64,000 nt of DNA from contig CANEHE010000002.1 of NCBI GenBank assembly GCA_947427285.1, forward strand, positions 104,506-168,505. The letters are read 5' to 3'. This stretch comes from an uncultured Porphyromonadaceae bacterium (GTDB taxonomy: Bacteria; Bacteroidota; Bacteroidia; Bacteroidales; Muribaculaceae). Positions 8,812 through 18,073 of this stretch are shown here, piece after piece. Position 1 is the stretch's first letter. The number at the start of each line of letters is the position of its first letter. The translations under genes and the position numbers were made by a program. Below the pieces are notes generated by a model. The model had not been told where the DNA came from, ran no database searches, and worked only from the letters and a program-made list of their open reading frames with translations.

Positions 8812-11800
8812 TTGAGGAGTATCAGACATATTTATAGGGTCGTCAGAAGTATAATATTTTCGCTTATCCTCTCAGTGGCAGGAATTTTTCTGCTGCTATA
8901 TGTCATTTTATCATTACCTTATGTTCAGAAGCAGATCTGTTCGAAAGCTGAAAAAGAGTTGTCAAATCTGTTTGAGACAAGAGTCTCTATAGAGAGAATG
9001 GATTTCACACCATTCAACCAGATTGAACTTTATGGTGTCCATGTACCGTCTCCAGACGGGAAAAAATGCATTGATGCAGATAAAATTGGTGCAGGCATCA
9101 GCATCTGGAAACTGATCTCAACGGGAGACATTGTAATAACATACGCAGAATTGATAGGACTTGATTGCAGACTGACCAAAAAATCCCCCACAAGTAAACT
9201 CAACATCCAGTTCCTCATTGATGCATTCAAACCGAAAGAAAAAAACAAACCACCTACCAGATTCGACCTTAAGATACATAGTATTGTTATCCGTAAAAGT
9301 ATTTTGACTTTCGACAAGACTTGGATACCTACTGACTCAAATCCAGACAAAATGGATTTCAATCATATCGCACTGTCGAATATTAGGGCCGACATCAATA
9401 TTCCTCGACTCAGAAATGACGATTACATTGTAGACTTGCGATCTCTGTCTCTACAGGAAAAATCCGGATTTATCATTGAGAATCTTTCTTCAAAAATAGA
9501 ACTGACAAACCATAAACTATGTGTAACGGATCTTTCCATCGAAATGCCGGGAACCATCTTACGTCCGTCAGACATTTCTCTGCAATTCAATGGATATTCC
9601 GATATAGTCTCCGCACTTAAACGTGAGTCACATAAACTAAGTCTTTCTGGCGACAAAGTGACGCTCAATGATTTTTCATCAATAATTCCCGCTTTAAAAA
9701 CTTTCTCCAATCCAATGACTCTCTCATTGGATGCACAAGGCAATCGGGACAGAATCGACCTGACTCACTTTCTGATATCCACACCTGATGGTCGTCTTTC
9801 TATTTCTGCCAATGGGTATGCGCTGAATCCTACTATAAAAGAAAGTTTTTTAGCCGAGGCAGAAAACCTAAAAATCGATGTGACGGCAGAGGAAGCGGAA
9901 AAGATAATAACCCGTCTTACAAACCTGCCATCTTCCGTCCGCGGCATGCTGCTTCGTCTGGGAGCAATAAATCTGGAAGCATCGGCAAAAATTTCTTCTA
10001 AATCTCTTGACGCCCGAACCATACTTGCCTCATCACTTGGACAAATAGAGACCATTGGCAAAATATACTATCCCGCAAAAAACATTCTCAACGGCTCTAT
10101 CCAGACCTCAACATCCGGATTCAATCTGGGTACTCTTCTTGCAGACAAACAGATCGGAGAACTTGCGTTAAGAGCCGAAACAGAACTCGACATAGCCGGA
10201 AAGAATATTGACGGGACTCTTTCCGCTGTGGTTGATAAAGTAGAATACGGGGGAATGAAGCTTAGCGAAATAATCATAAATGCATCAAAAAACGAATCAG
10301 ATGCGGAGGTCTCTGTGGAAGCCCATGATCACAATCTAAATCTTTCATCAGATGCCATTCTACATCTGGATGGCCAGAATACCACCATTCATACCGACAT
10401 AGACGTAAGAAGATTCAACCCATCCGCTTTCAAGATACATCCCGATTCCAAACACAATGAATACCATATAAGCGGCAAATTGTCAGCAGATATTAAAGGC
10501 AATTCTCCCGACAATGCCATCGGAGAAATAAATGTTGAAAATCTTCATATTACCTCTAACTTAAAACCTGACTTACGATTGAATCATCTGGGAATCTCAG
10601 CTCAAAACGAGGAAGGGAAACGAACAGTAAAACTTAAATCAGACTGGCTCGATGCGGCAATAGAAGGAGACTTTATACCAACAAAGTTGCCATCAGCATT
10701 CATATCAATACTTTCGCAGACAATCCCGGCACTCAGAACTGCACTCCCGGAGACAAATAGTATAGAGCAGAACTTCTCTTTCAACATTGACATACATAAT
10801 AATAATTCTCTTACCGAATTCTTTAATCTTCCGTTCAGACTTCTGACTCCGATCCCGATACAAGGCAATCTTCTCGACTCCGTGGGAACCGCATCAGTAT
10901 ATATAGATATTCCTTACATCCAGCAAGGTAAGAATAAATTGGTACGCGACACAAAGTTAGGGGCTGTACTTGACGCTTCCACCGGAGGTTCCCGACTCGA
11001 TTTCGCCACTAAGATGCCAGGTAAAAAGGGGGACATCTTCCTTTCTCTCAATGTCAATGGACTTCACGACAACATAAATACAGATCTCGGTTGGAAAATA
11101 CATAGAGAGGGACAATATGACGGAAATATATCTCTGTCAACAACTCTTCGCCAGGCCATCAAAGGCAATCTTATGCCAGGAATCGACATCAAAATAAATC
11201 CCTCCAAAGTGCATGTAGCCGGCAAATCATGGGACATCAGCCCGGCAACTTTATCATGGCACGACAATAAGATAATCGCAGACAACATACACGTATCAAA
11301 CGGTCCCCAATATGTTGTAATAAATGGAATTGCCTCTCGGCTTCCAACAGACAGCCTGAGTGTGCAATTTTCTGACTTCAGCCTTGACTATCTTTTTGAA
11401 ACACTCAATATCAACTATGTCACATTCGGAGGAAACGCCACCGGAAAAGCATTGGCTACCTCTGTCTTATCATCTAATCCCATAGCTGAAACCGAAGGTC
11501 TGACTGTAAAAAATCTCACCTACAACGGTGCTTTGTTAGGAGACAGTGCTGAAATTAAAGGGACATGGGACAACAATCGTAAATGTGTCGGAATTTATGC
11601 CGATATATATGAACGAAAGCAACGCAGAGCCACGGTAGATGGTGGAGTATGGGTGGTGGGCGATTCTTTAAGTTTCGACTTCGACGCAGATAAAGTGAAC
11701 ATTCAGTTTCTAAAACCGTTTATGTCGGCTTTCACCTCTGATGTGAAAGGACGGGCTTCCGGAAAAGCGAAACTCTATGGTACTTTCAAAGATATAGATA

Positions 11801-13371
11801 TGTCCGGACGTCTGTTTGCCGACACCATTAGAATGAAAGTAGACTATACCAACACCTGGTATTCGGGTTCCGACAGTGTGATAATCAATCCAGGAGAAAT
11901 CAATATTCCATCTTTCCGTCTCTATGACAGACAAGGCAATTCAGCAAGATTCTCAGGAGTTGTCACCCACAAATATTTTCATGAACCCTCATTTGAATTC
12001 AGAATGACGGATGCCCGGGGATTACTGGCGTATGACACAAATTCCAACATCAATCCAGATTGGTACGGCACTGTTTTCATCAATGGTTCAGCATCTGTAA
12101 AGGGACGTCCCGGAATCGTGACTATTGATGTCGATGTATCTACATCAGCAAAATCACAATTCACATACGTATTATCTGATACCGAGGCTGCCGAAGAATA
12201 CTCCTTTCTTACTTTTACAGACAGAAGAAAAGAAGCATCTGAAAAGAATGTCATTGACACTGTACCCGAATTTGTCAGATCGTTCCGTAAAAAAGTCGCA
12301 GAAGAATCCGGAAGGCCATCGATATTTGCAATTGATCTCCGTGTCTCAGTTACTCCGGACGCTCAGATATTCATAATAATGGATCCTCGTGCCGGTGACA
12401 AAATTTCGGCCAGAGGAAAAGGGGCCATGAAAATTGCATACGATTCTGAGTCCGACGATATGACCATGTACGGGAAATACACAATTGATGAAGGTAATTA
12501 TCTTTTTACCCTTCAAGACCTGATCATCCGTGATTTCAAAATTAATCCAGGCAGTTCTATCGCATTCAATGGCAATCCGCTGAACGCATCGTTGAATATT
12601 GATGCCACATACCGAGTCAACACCAATCTGACAGATCTTGACAAGAGTTTCTCGACCGACAGAGACCTTAACCGGACAAATGTACCTGTCGATGCAGTCC
12701 TTAAAGTAGGAGGAGGACTACAGGACCCTGAAATATCATACGACATCAAACTCCCAACTCTCACCTCCGATGTGGAACGGAAAGTGAAAAGCATCATTTC
12801 TACAGATGACATGCTAAGCCGTCAGGTTTTATATCTGTTGGCACTCAACAAGTTCTATACTCCTGAATATATGTCGCAATCTGGTAGCGGAGGAGAATTG
12901 GCTTCTGTGGCTTCATCCACAATCTCTTCCCAGATAACAAACATTCTCGGACAAATTTCCGATAAATGGGCTATCGCACCGTCATTCCGAAGCGATAAAG
13001 GGGATTTTTCCGATACAGAAGTGGATCTTGCACTGACATCGCGTCTGCTCAATAACCGGCTTCTTATAAATGGTAATTTCGGGTATAGAGACCGATCCAC
13101 ATCACAGACTACTTTCGTCGGTGATTTCGACATTGAATATCTTCTGAACCGAAGTGGGAATCTCCGGCTCAAGGCCTATAACCATTTCAACGACCAGAAT
13201 TATTATCTTCGTTCATCCCTAACCACACAAGGGCTCGGCATTATTTACCGTCGCGACTTCGACAACCCTTTCACATTTCTAAGACGAAGAAAAAAAGTTC
13301 CCATTAAAATTCAAAACATAGAAGCGGTTGGCGACTCGCTGCCCACCGAGGATACGACCCATATAAAATAA
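8812..13371 (+). CDS. tamB: TamB-like outer-membrane biogenesis protein (DUF490)
   Basis: About 1519 residues: one N-terminal membrane anchor after a basic start (RSIRHIYRVVRS then IIFSLILSVAGIFLLLYVIL), a very long region of beta-rich AsmA/TamB-type repeats, and a C-terminal TamB domain in the last 350 residues (GKYTIDEGNYLFTLQDLIIR; LTSDVERKVKSIISTDD). TamB-family proteins span the periplasm and are linked to outer-membrane protein insertion and lipid transport. No ATG lies before the membrane helix; TTG 8812 is preferred over TTG 8779, which overlaps the -7 box, but the start is uncertain. No TamA/BamA-type barrel gene is adjacent. Confidence 0.88.
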   Translation: MRSIRHIYRVVRSIIFSLILSVAGIFLLLYVILSLPYVQKQICSKAEKELSNLFETRVSIERMDFTPFNQIELYGVHVPSPDGKKCIDADKIGAGISIWKLISTGDIVITYAELIGLDCRLTKKSPTSKLNIQFLIDAFKPKEKNKPPTRFDLKIHSIVIRKSILTFDKTWIPTDSNPDKMDFNHIALSNIRADINIPRLRNDDYIVDLRSLSLQEKSGFIIENLSSKIELTNHKLCVTDLSIEMPGTILRPSDISLQFNGYSDIVSALKRESHKLSLSGDKVTLNDFSSIIPALKTFSNPMTLSLDAQGNRDRIDLTHFLISTPDGRLSISANGYALNPTIKESFLAEAENLKIDVTAEEAEKIITRLTNLPSSVRGMLLRLGAINLEASAKISSKSLDARTILASSLGQIETIGKIYYPAKNILNGSIQTSTSGFNLGTLLADKQIGELALRAETELDIAGKNIDGTLSAVVDKVEYGGMKLSEIIINASKNESDAEVSVEAHDHNLNLSSDAILHLDGQNTTIHTDIDVRRFNPSAFKIHPDSKHNEYHISGKLSADIKGNSPDNAIGEINVENLHITSNLKPDLRLNHLGISAQNEEGKRTVKLKSDWLDAAIEGDFIPTKLPSAFISILSQTIPALRTALPETNSIEQNFSFNIDIHNNNSLTEFFNLPFRLLTPIPIQGNLLDSVGTASVYIDIPYIQQGKNKLVRDTKLGAVLDASTGGSRLDFATKMPGKKGDIFLSLNVNGLHDNINTDLGWKIHREGQYDGNISLSTTLRQAIKGNLMPGIDIKINPSKVHVAGKSWDISPATLSWHDNKIIADNIHVSNGPQYVVINGIASRLPTDSLSVQFSDFSLDYLFETLNINYVTFGGNATGKALATSVLSSNPIAETEGLTVKNLTYNGALLGDSAEIKGTWDNNRKCVGIYADIYERKQRRATVDGGVWVVGDSLSFDFDADKVNIQFLKPFMSAFTSDVKGRASGKAKLYGTFKDIDMSGRLFADTIRMKVDYTNTWYSGSDSVIINPGEINIPSFRLYDRQGNSARFSGVVTHKYFHEPSFEFRMTDARGLLAYDTNSNINPDWYGTVFINGSASVKGRPGIVTIDVDVSTSAKSQFTYVLSDTEAAEEYSFLTFTDRRKEASEKNVIDTVPEFVRSFRKKVAEESGRPSIFAIDLRVSVTPDAQIFIIMDPRAGDKISARGKGAMKIAYDSESDDMTMYGKYTIDEGNYLFTLQDLIIRDFKINPGSSIAFNGNPLNASLNIDATYRVNTNLTDLDKSFSTDRDLNRTNVPVDAVLKVGGGLQDPEISYDIKLPTLTSDVERKVKSIISTDDMLSRQVLYLLALNKFYTPEYMSQSGSGGELASVASSTISSQITNILGQISDKWAIAPSFRSDKGDFSDTEVDLALTSRLLNNRLLINGNFGYRDRSTSQTTFVGDFDIEYLLNRSGNLRLKAYNHFNDQNYYLRSSLTTQGLGIIYRRDFDNPFTFLRRRKKVPIKIQNIEAVGDSLPTEDTTHIK

Positions 13372-13460
13372 GAGAAGTCCCGTCAATTTTTCCGCTTCAA
13401 CATGTATGGTCTGAACTTTTTATTTCGGCTATTGTATGACTTATATAAACACAAGAAGTC

Positions 13461-15740
13461 ATGCCTAAAATAACCGAACGAATGGCCCTCGACTACCATG
13501 AAGAAGGCCGCCCTGGAAAAATAGAGATCACGCCTACCAAACCTTATCGATCCCAACTCGATCTCTCTCTGGCATACTCCCCTGGAGTAGCTTTCCCATG
13601 CAAGGAGATCGAACATAACCCTTCTGATGCCTACCGGTATACCAATAAAGGCAATCTTGTCGCTGTGATATCAAACGGTACTGCGGTTCTGGGTCTCGGC
13701 GATATCGGTGCGTTGGCAGGCAAGCCTGTAATGGAGGGCAAAGCCCTCCTTTTCAAAATATTCTCCGGTCTAGATTCGTTTGATATTGAAATCAATGAAA
13801 AAGATCCGGATAAGTTTGTTGAGATCGTCAAAAGCATATCTCCGACTTTCGGTGGTATAAATCTTGAGGATATAAAATCTCCGGAATGCTTTGATATAGA
13901 ACGGAGGCTCAAAGAGGAATGCGATATTCCGGTAATGCATGATGACCAGCATGGCACTGCGATAATTTCCGGATCTGCACTTCTGAACGCATTGGATATA
14001 CAAAATAAGCAAATATCGGAAATCAAACTCGTGGTGAACGGAGCTGGCGCAGCCGCTGTAAGTTGTACACGTCTATATGTCGCATTAGGAGTTGATCCCA
14101 AGAATATTGTGATGTGTGATTCACATGGAGTCATCCGTGCCGACCGGCCAGATCTTAAATCTCCCAAATCAGAATTTGCAACCACACGCGATCTTCACAC
14201 TCTTGAGGAAGCCCTCTGTGGAGCGGATGTCTTTCTCGGCCTCAGTGTGGCAAACGTCGTAACACAGAAAATGGTACAATCCATGGCCCCGGATCCTATT
14301 GTATTTGCACTGGCAAATCCTGATCCTGAAATAAGTTATGAGGACGCCATCTCTTCTCGGCAGGATATAATAATGGCTACCGGGCGAAGCGACTATCCAA
14401 ACCAGATAAACAATGTGATCGGATTTCCATACATATTCCGTGGAGCACTTGACTGTCAGGCATCCGGCATCAATGAGAACATGAAAATCGCAGCCGTGCA
14501 TGCCATTGCATCTCTTGCGAAAGAGCCGGTTCCATCCCTTGTTGACGATGCATACGACACCGCATCCATAAGTTTCGGACGTGATTACATTCTTCCCAAG
14601 GCTCTTGATCCTCGACTCCTCACATGGGTGGCCCCGGCTGTTGCAAAAGCGGCTGCGGAATCAGGTATCGCACGAAAACCTATTACAGATTTCGACAGTT
14701 ATCGTGAACACTTGCAGAAGTTAATGGGAGACAAGGGACAGCTCATACGCCATATCACCGATCAAGCCGCACGAAATCCCCAAAAAGTAGTATTTACAAA
14801 CGGTGCTGATGACAATGTCATAAAGGCTGCTGTACGTCTGGCTCATGATAAAATCTGCATACCCGTTCTGCTTGGAGAGATAAACAAAATCCAAAAACGT
14901 GCCGCAGAGATACACCTGACTCTTGACGATATCGTTCTTCTGGACATCAGGAGTCAACAAAATGATGATACCCGTGAAAGATACGCCCGTTTGTTGTCCG
15001 AAATGAAAGCACGCGACGGGATGACGCTTCAGAAAGCCAGGGACCTGATGTGGAGCCGTTTCTGGTACGGACTCATGATGTTGGTGACAGGTGACACTGA
15101 TGCCCTGATAGAAAGTACATATTCCGCTGCCAACAAATCAGCTCAAGCTGCCGCGGATATAATCGGTCTGAGAGAGGGTTACACCCATTTTGCGACAATG
15201 CACATTGTTAATACCAGCAAGGGGACATATTTTCTTGCTGATACAGCAATCAATCCGGAGTCAGATACATCTACAATAGTCGATATCGCAAGGCTTTCAC
15301 ACAATGCAGTAAGCTTTTTCGGTTTCAAACCAGTGATGGCTGTACTCTCTTACAGCAACTTCGGATCCAACACCGATGAATCGGAACCACGTATATGTGC
15401 AGATGCAGTGAAACGTCTCCACACAGAATATCCGGAAATCTCCATTGACGGTGAGATGCAGGTGAATTTTGCAATCGACACTCCTTTACGCGACAAGATA
15501 TATCCTTTCAATACGATCAAAGGAACAGATGTCAATACTCTTATATTTCCATCGCTGTCAGCCGCCAATACAGCATTCCGTTTTTTACTCGCCATGGGGG
15601 CTGGAGAAGTAATCGGCCCGATTCAGATGGGACTGAAGAAACCCGTACATTTCATCCATCGGGATTCAACAGTGACAGAGATATTCAATCTGGCTGCGAT
15701 TGCATCGCTTGATGCGACATGTCTCGGGGAGAGATGTTGA
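13461..15740 (+). CDS. maeB: NADP-dependent malic enzyme with phosphotransacetylase domain
   Basis: 759 residues, the usual length of MaeB-type enzymes. The N-terminal half converts malate to pyruvate and CO2 with NADP+; it shows SYSPGVAFPC-like (AYSPGVAFPCKEI), KALLFKIFSGLDSFDIEI, INLEDIKSPECFDIERRL, HDDQHGTA and the nucleotide-binding VVNGAGAAAVS. From about residue 430 a phosphate acetyltransferase-like domain follows (VVFTNGADDNVIKAAVRLAH; GPIQMGLKKPVH), which in this family is mostly regulatory, for example binding acetyl-CoA. ATG at 13461. It lies 89 bases after the tamB-like gene on the same strand; I found no good promoter between them. Confidence 0.96.
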   Translation: MPKITERMALDYHEEGRPGKIEITPTKPYRSQLDLSLAYSPGVAFPCKEIEHNPSDAYRYTNKGNLVAVISNGTAVLGLGDIGALAGKPVMEGKALLFKIFSGLDSFDIEINEKDPDKFVEIVKSISPTFGGINLEDIKSPECFDIERRLKEECDIPVMHDDQHGTAIISGSALLNALDIQNKQISEIKLVVNGAGAAAVSCTRLYVALGVDPKNIVMCDSHGVIRADRPDLKSPKSEFATTRDLHTLEEALCGADVFLGLSVANVVTQKMVQSMAPDPIVFALANPDPEISYEDAISSRQDIIMATGRSDYPNQINNVIGFPYIFRGALDCQASGINENMKIAAVHAIASLAKEPVPSLVDDAYDTASISFGRDYILPKALDPRLLTWVAPAVAKAAAESGIARKPITDFDSYREHLQKLMGDKGQLIRHITDQAARNPQKVVFTNGADDNVIKAAVRLAHDKICIPVLLGEINKIQKRAAEIHLTLDDIVLLDIRSQQNDDTRERYARLLSEMKARDGMTLQKARDLMWSRFWYGLMMLVTGDTDALIESTYSAANKSAQAAADIIGLREGYTHFATMHIVNTSKGTYFLADTAINPESDTSTIVDIARLSHNAVSFFGFKPVMAVLSYSNFGSNTDESEPRICADAVKRLHTEYPEISIDGEMQVNFAIDTPLRDKIYPFNTIKGTDVNTLIFPSLSAANTAFRFLLAMGAGEVIGPIQMGLKKPVHFIHRDSTVTEIFNLAAIASLDATCLGERC

Positions 15741-15772
15741 TATATCCGATCCTTCAACATTTCCTCTATGTA

Positions 15773-16702
15773 TTAATATGGAAAATGCTCAACAAAAAAA
15801 TCAGATATAGGTTTATCGTATGGGTGCCAATGAATTCTAAATCCACGTCGTTCCATTCCACGCAACCAAGTCATCTGACGCTTTGCGAACTGATGTATTG
15901 CGGTTTCAAGGCCATGCACCATTTCGGTATATGTTATACCACCGACAATGTGCAGAGTAAGGAATTTATATTCCAAGCCGTAATACATCAGATTTTCCGC
16001 AGTTATACCTGCATCCAACAGGCCACGCACCTCATCCAGCATCCCCTCTTCAAGACGCTGGTAAAGACGGCGTGTGATTCTTTCCCGTCTGACATTTCGA
16101 GGCACATCAATACCTATAATCAAAGTATCTATCGATTTTGATCGGGTTCTATCTGCCTGTATGGCTTCATCTGGATGTGTTTGATAGTAGCTTTGGATTT
16201 CAATGGCTCGGATAGCCCGTTTTATAGCGTCGACATCAGTTATATTATGAAGCGTCTTCATCCCACGCAAAATACCAGTCAACTCTTCCAGCGAGTAATC
16301 TTTAAGTCTATCACGCAATTCTTCATTGACAGGGACATCAGGCAAGGTAACACCAGCAATGGCAGTTTCCACATACATACCAGATCCTCCACACAGCACA
16401 GGAACCATACCACGATAACGGATATTTTCGAAAGCCGTTCGGAAATCCTTCAGATAACGATGCAGATTGTATTTTTCCCCTGCATCACATATATCAATAA
16501 GATGAACCGGAATATCTCCGTATTCACCAAGATCCTTCCCAGTCCCAATAGTCATCCCGCGGTATACCTGTCGACTGTCTCCACTAATTATCTCTGAATG
16601 AATTCCACGGGCAAGTTCTACGGCATGATGTGTTTTCCCGGAAGCCGTAGGACCGACAATGGCAATCATCTCGGGCGAAGGAGAGGGGAGTCTTATTGCC
16701 AT
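15773..16702 (-). CDS. miaA: tRNA dimethylallyltransferase
   Basis: 309 residues from the ATG at 16702. MiaA adds a dimethylallyl group to A37 of tRNAs reading UNN codons. Visible: P-loop VGPTASGKT, ISGDSRQVYRGMTIGTGKD, LIDI, and the C-terminal QFAKRQMTWLRG motif. The start is chosen at 16702 because the P-loop then sits at the usual distance from the N-terminus; an in-frame ATG at 16747 lies inside the upstream gene. The ATG overlaps the upstream stop in ATGGCAATAA, so translation is probably coupled. Convergent with maeB, 32 bases apart, no terminator seen. Confidence 0.95.
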   Translation of the reverse strand: MAIRLPSPSPEMIAIVGPTASGKTHHAVELARGIHSEIISGDSRQVYRGMTIGTGKDLGEYGDIPVHLIDICDAGEKYNLHRYLKDFRTAFENIRYRGMVPVLCGGSGMYVETAIAGVTLPDVPVNEELRDRLKDYSLEELTGILRGMKTLHNITDVDAIKRAIRAIEIQSYYQTHPDEAIQADRTRSKSIDTLIIGIDVPRNVRRERITRRLYQRLEEGMLDEVRGLLDAGITAENLMYYGLEYKFLTLHIVGGITYTEMVHGLETAIHQFAKRQMTWLRGMERRGFRIHWHPYDKPISDFFVEHFPY

Positions 16703-18054
16703 TGATTCTGATTCTGTTTTAACTTTCCTCTGAATCTTCTCCACCAACGCTTTATTTTAAAAAAAGGCGTATCACTGTTGAAAAGAGACACTCTTATCCA
16801 TTTGTCATCCTGGAAATCAAGAGTGGAATTCCTCACATCATAAAGATTAAACGTCGGACAGTAAGATCGTAAACCATTCTTTCGAAAGCCATCCTCGTTA
16901 AAGATCTTTTCAGTAAGAATAATAGTTGCAAGTCTTGTGGTATCATGCACACTCAGCGATGCCAGCTTCTCAGGATGGGTGGAATAAAGTTGCTGCACAT
17001 AATCATAGTCCATCCACTCCCCATCAGTGCGGAGTTTCGGACAAGATCCGTCAGGCAACGGCTCGATAAAATAGAAATAACGCAACAGACTCGTCCGAGG
17101 CAATGCCGGATTTTTTCGACCGAAAAAGAATCTTAATTCTCCATCTGCCACTCCGGTCATCTGTGATATTATACGTTTCACTTCGGGGGCAGTCATACCG
17201 TTCACAGACCGTCTGGTCTGAAAAGGAGTATCAATAACGGCCTTTGCCGAATGGAAGTCCTCCACACCGTTTGGGTCCACATATATATGATTTCCGCAAA
17301 CCACATAATATCTCACATACGTCTGTGCTCCCATATCGGCAATCTCCTCTTCACTTATAATCTCATTGTTTGCCTTTAAATCAAGATAGAGATTGAAATA
17401 CCTGAACATGAAATACACCTCATCAAGAAGAAATGCAATCACATTAAGCCATGTGAAGACATACCAGTCACGGGCATTGGCGTTGATTTTTATATAGAAC
17501 AGAAGAAAATACATCCAGACTGCCACCGAGAGCAATCCGAAAAGCAATATGAGATTTCGAACCTGTAGATATGATTCATAACTTAACACCGAACCCAGAC
17601 GGCCTTGAGATGCATTATTTGCTCCAGCGAGACGGCATTCGACACAGACACCTATTTTTTTTCGCCGGATATAAATCACACATACACAAACAAAGCATAT
17701 CGGATTAAGCAACAACGACGGGATAAATGGTCTGGTAAAAAACACAAATTCCGCCGGCAAAGGGAAAACATGCCACAACTCCAACAAATTGAGCACAATG
17801 GTGACAAATGAATACGCGATCAGACATATAAAAATCGTATAAGGCAAGAGTATACAAGAAGTTTTCTCTCCTTTACGAAAGTTATATATCTGAGTATACA
17901 CAAACGCCGCGCATGCCAATGCGGCCAAAGGGGTGCAGATAGGGGGCAGAAACTTCGAAAGAGTCATCATGACAATCAGCAACAGCAACGATATGGAAAG
18001 GGTTTTCCACATCATGTAGAGCTGTACTGTCGATATTTTACGAAGTGACTGCAT
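16693..18054 (-). CDS. Bacteroidales conserved membrane protein, unknown function
   Basis: 453 residues. The first 215 contain about six hydrophobic helices (for example SISLLLLIVMMTLSKFLPP and LILLFGLLSVAVWMYFLLFY) with a Cys-x2-Cys between helices (CVECRLAGANN). The second half is soluble and includes YVRYYVVCGNHIYVDP, ELRFFFGRKNPALPR and SLLRYFYFIEP; the protein ends in a very basic stretch (KIKRWWRRFRGKLKQNQ). I recall similar uncharacterised proteins in other Bacteroidales but know no function. It sits 19 bases after dipeptidyl peptidase IV and overlaps miaA by 10 bases, so it is expressed with them. The Cys pair could bind a metal or be redox-active; this is a guess. Confidence 0.75.
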   Translation of the reverse strand: MQSLRKISTVQLYMMWKTLSISLLLLIVMMTLSKFLPPICTPLAALACAAFVYTQIYNFRKGEKTSCILLPYTIFICLIAYSFVTIVLNLLELWHVFPLPAEFVFFTRPFIPSLLLNPICFVCVCVIYIRRKKIGVCVECRLAGANNASQGRLGSVLSYESYLQVRNLILLFGLLSVAVWMYFLLFYIKINANARDWYVFTWLNVIAFLLDEVYFMFRYFNLYLDLKANNEIISEEEIADMGAQTYVRYYVVCGNHIYVDPNGVEDFHSAKAVIDTPFQTRRSVNGMTAPEVKRIISQMTGVADGELRFFFGRKNPALPRTSLLRYFYFIEPLPDGSCPKLRTDGEWMDYDYVQQLYSTHPEKLASLSVHDTTRLATIILTEKIFNEDGFRKNGLRSYCPTFNLYDVRNSTLDFQDDKWIRVSLFNSDTPFFKIKRWWRRFRGKLKQNQNQWQ

Positions 18055-18073
18055 TTATTATAATGGTAAACTT

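Noticed and set aside
13631..14185. Long antisense frame inside maeB (and similar long frames opposite thiC, tamB, alaS and proS)
   Set aside because: They lie wholly within strongly conserved genes on the other strand and show no recognisable domains.
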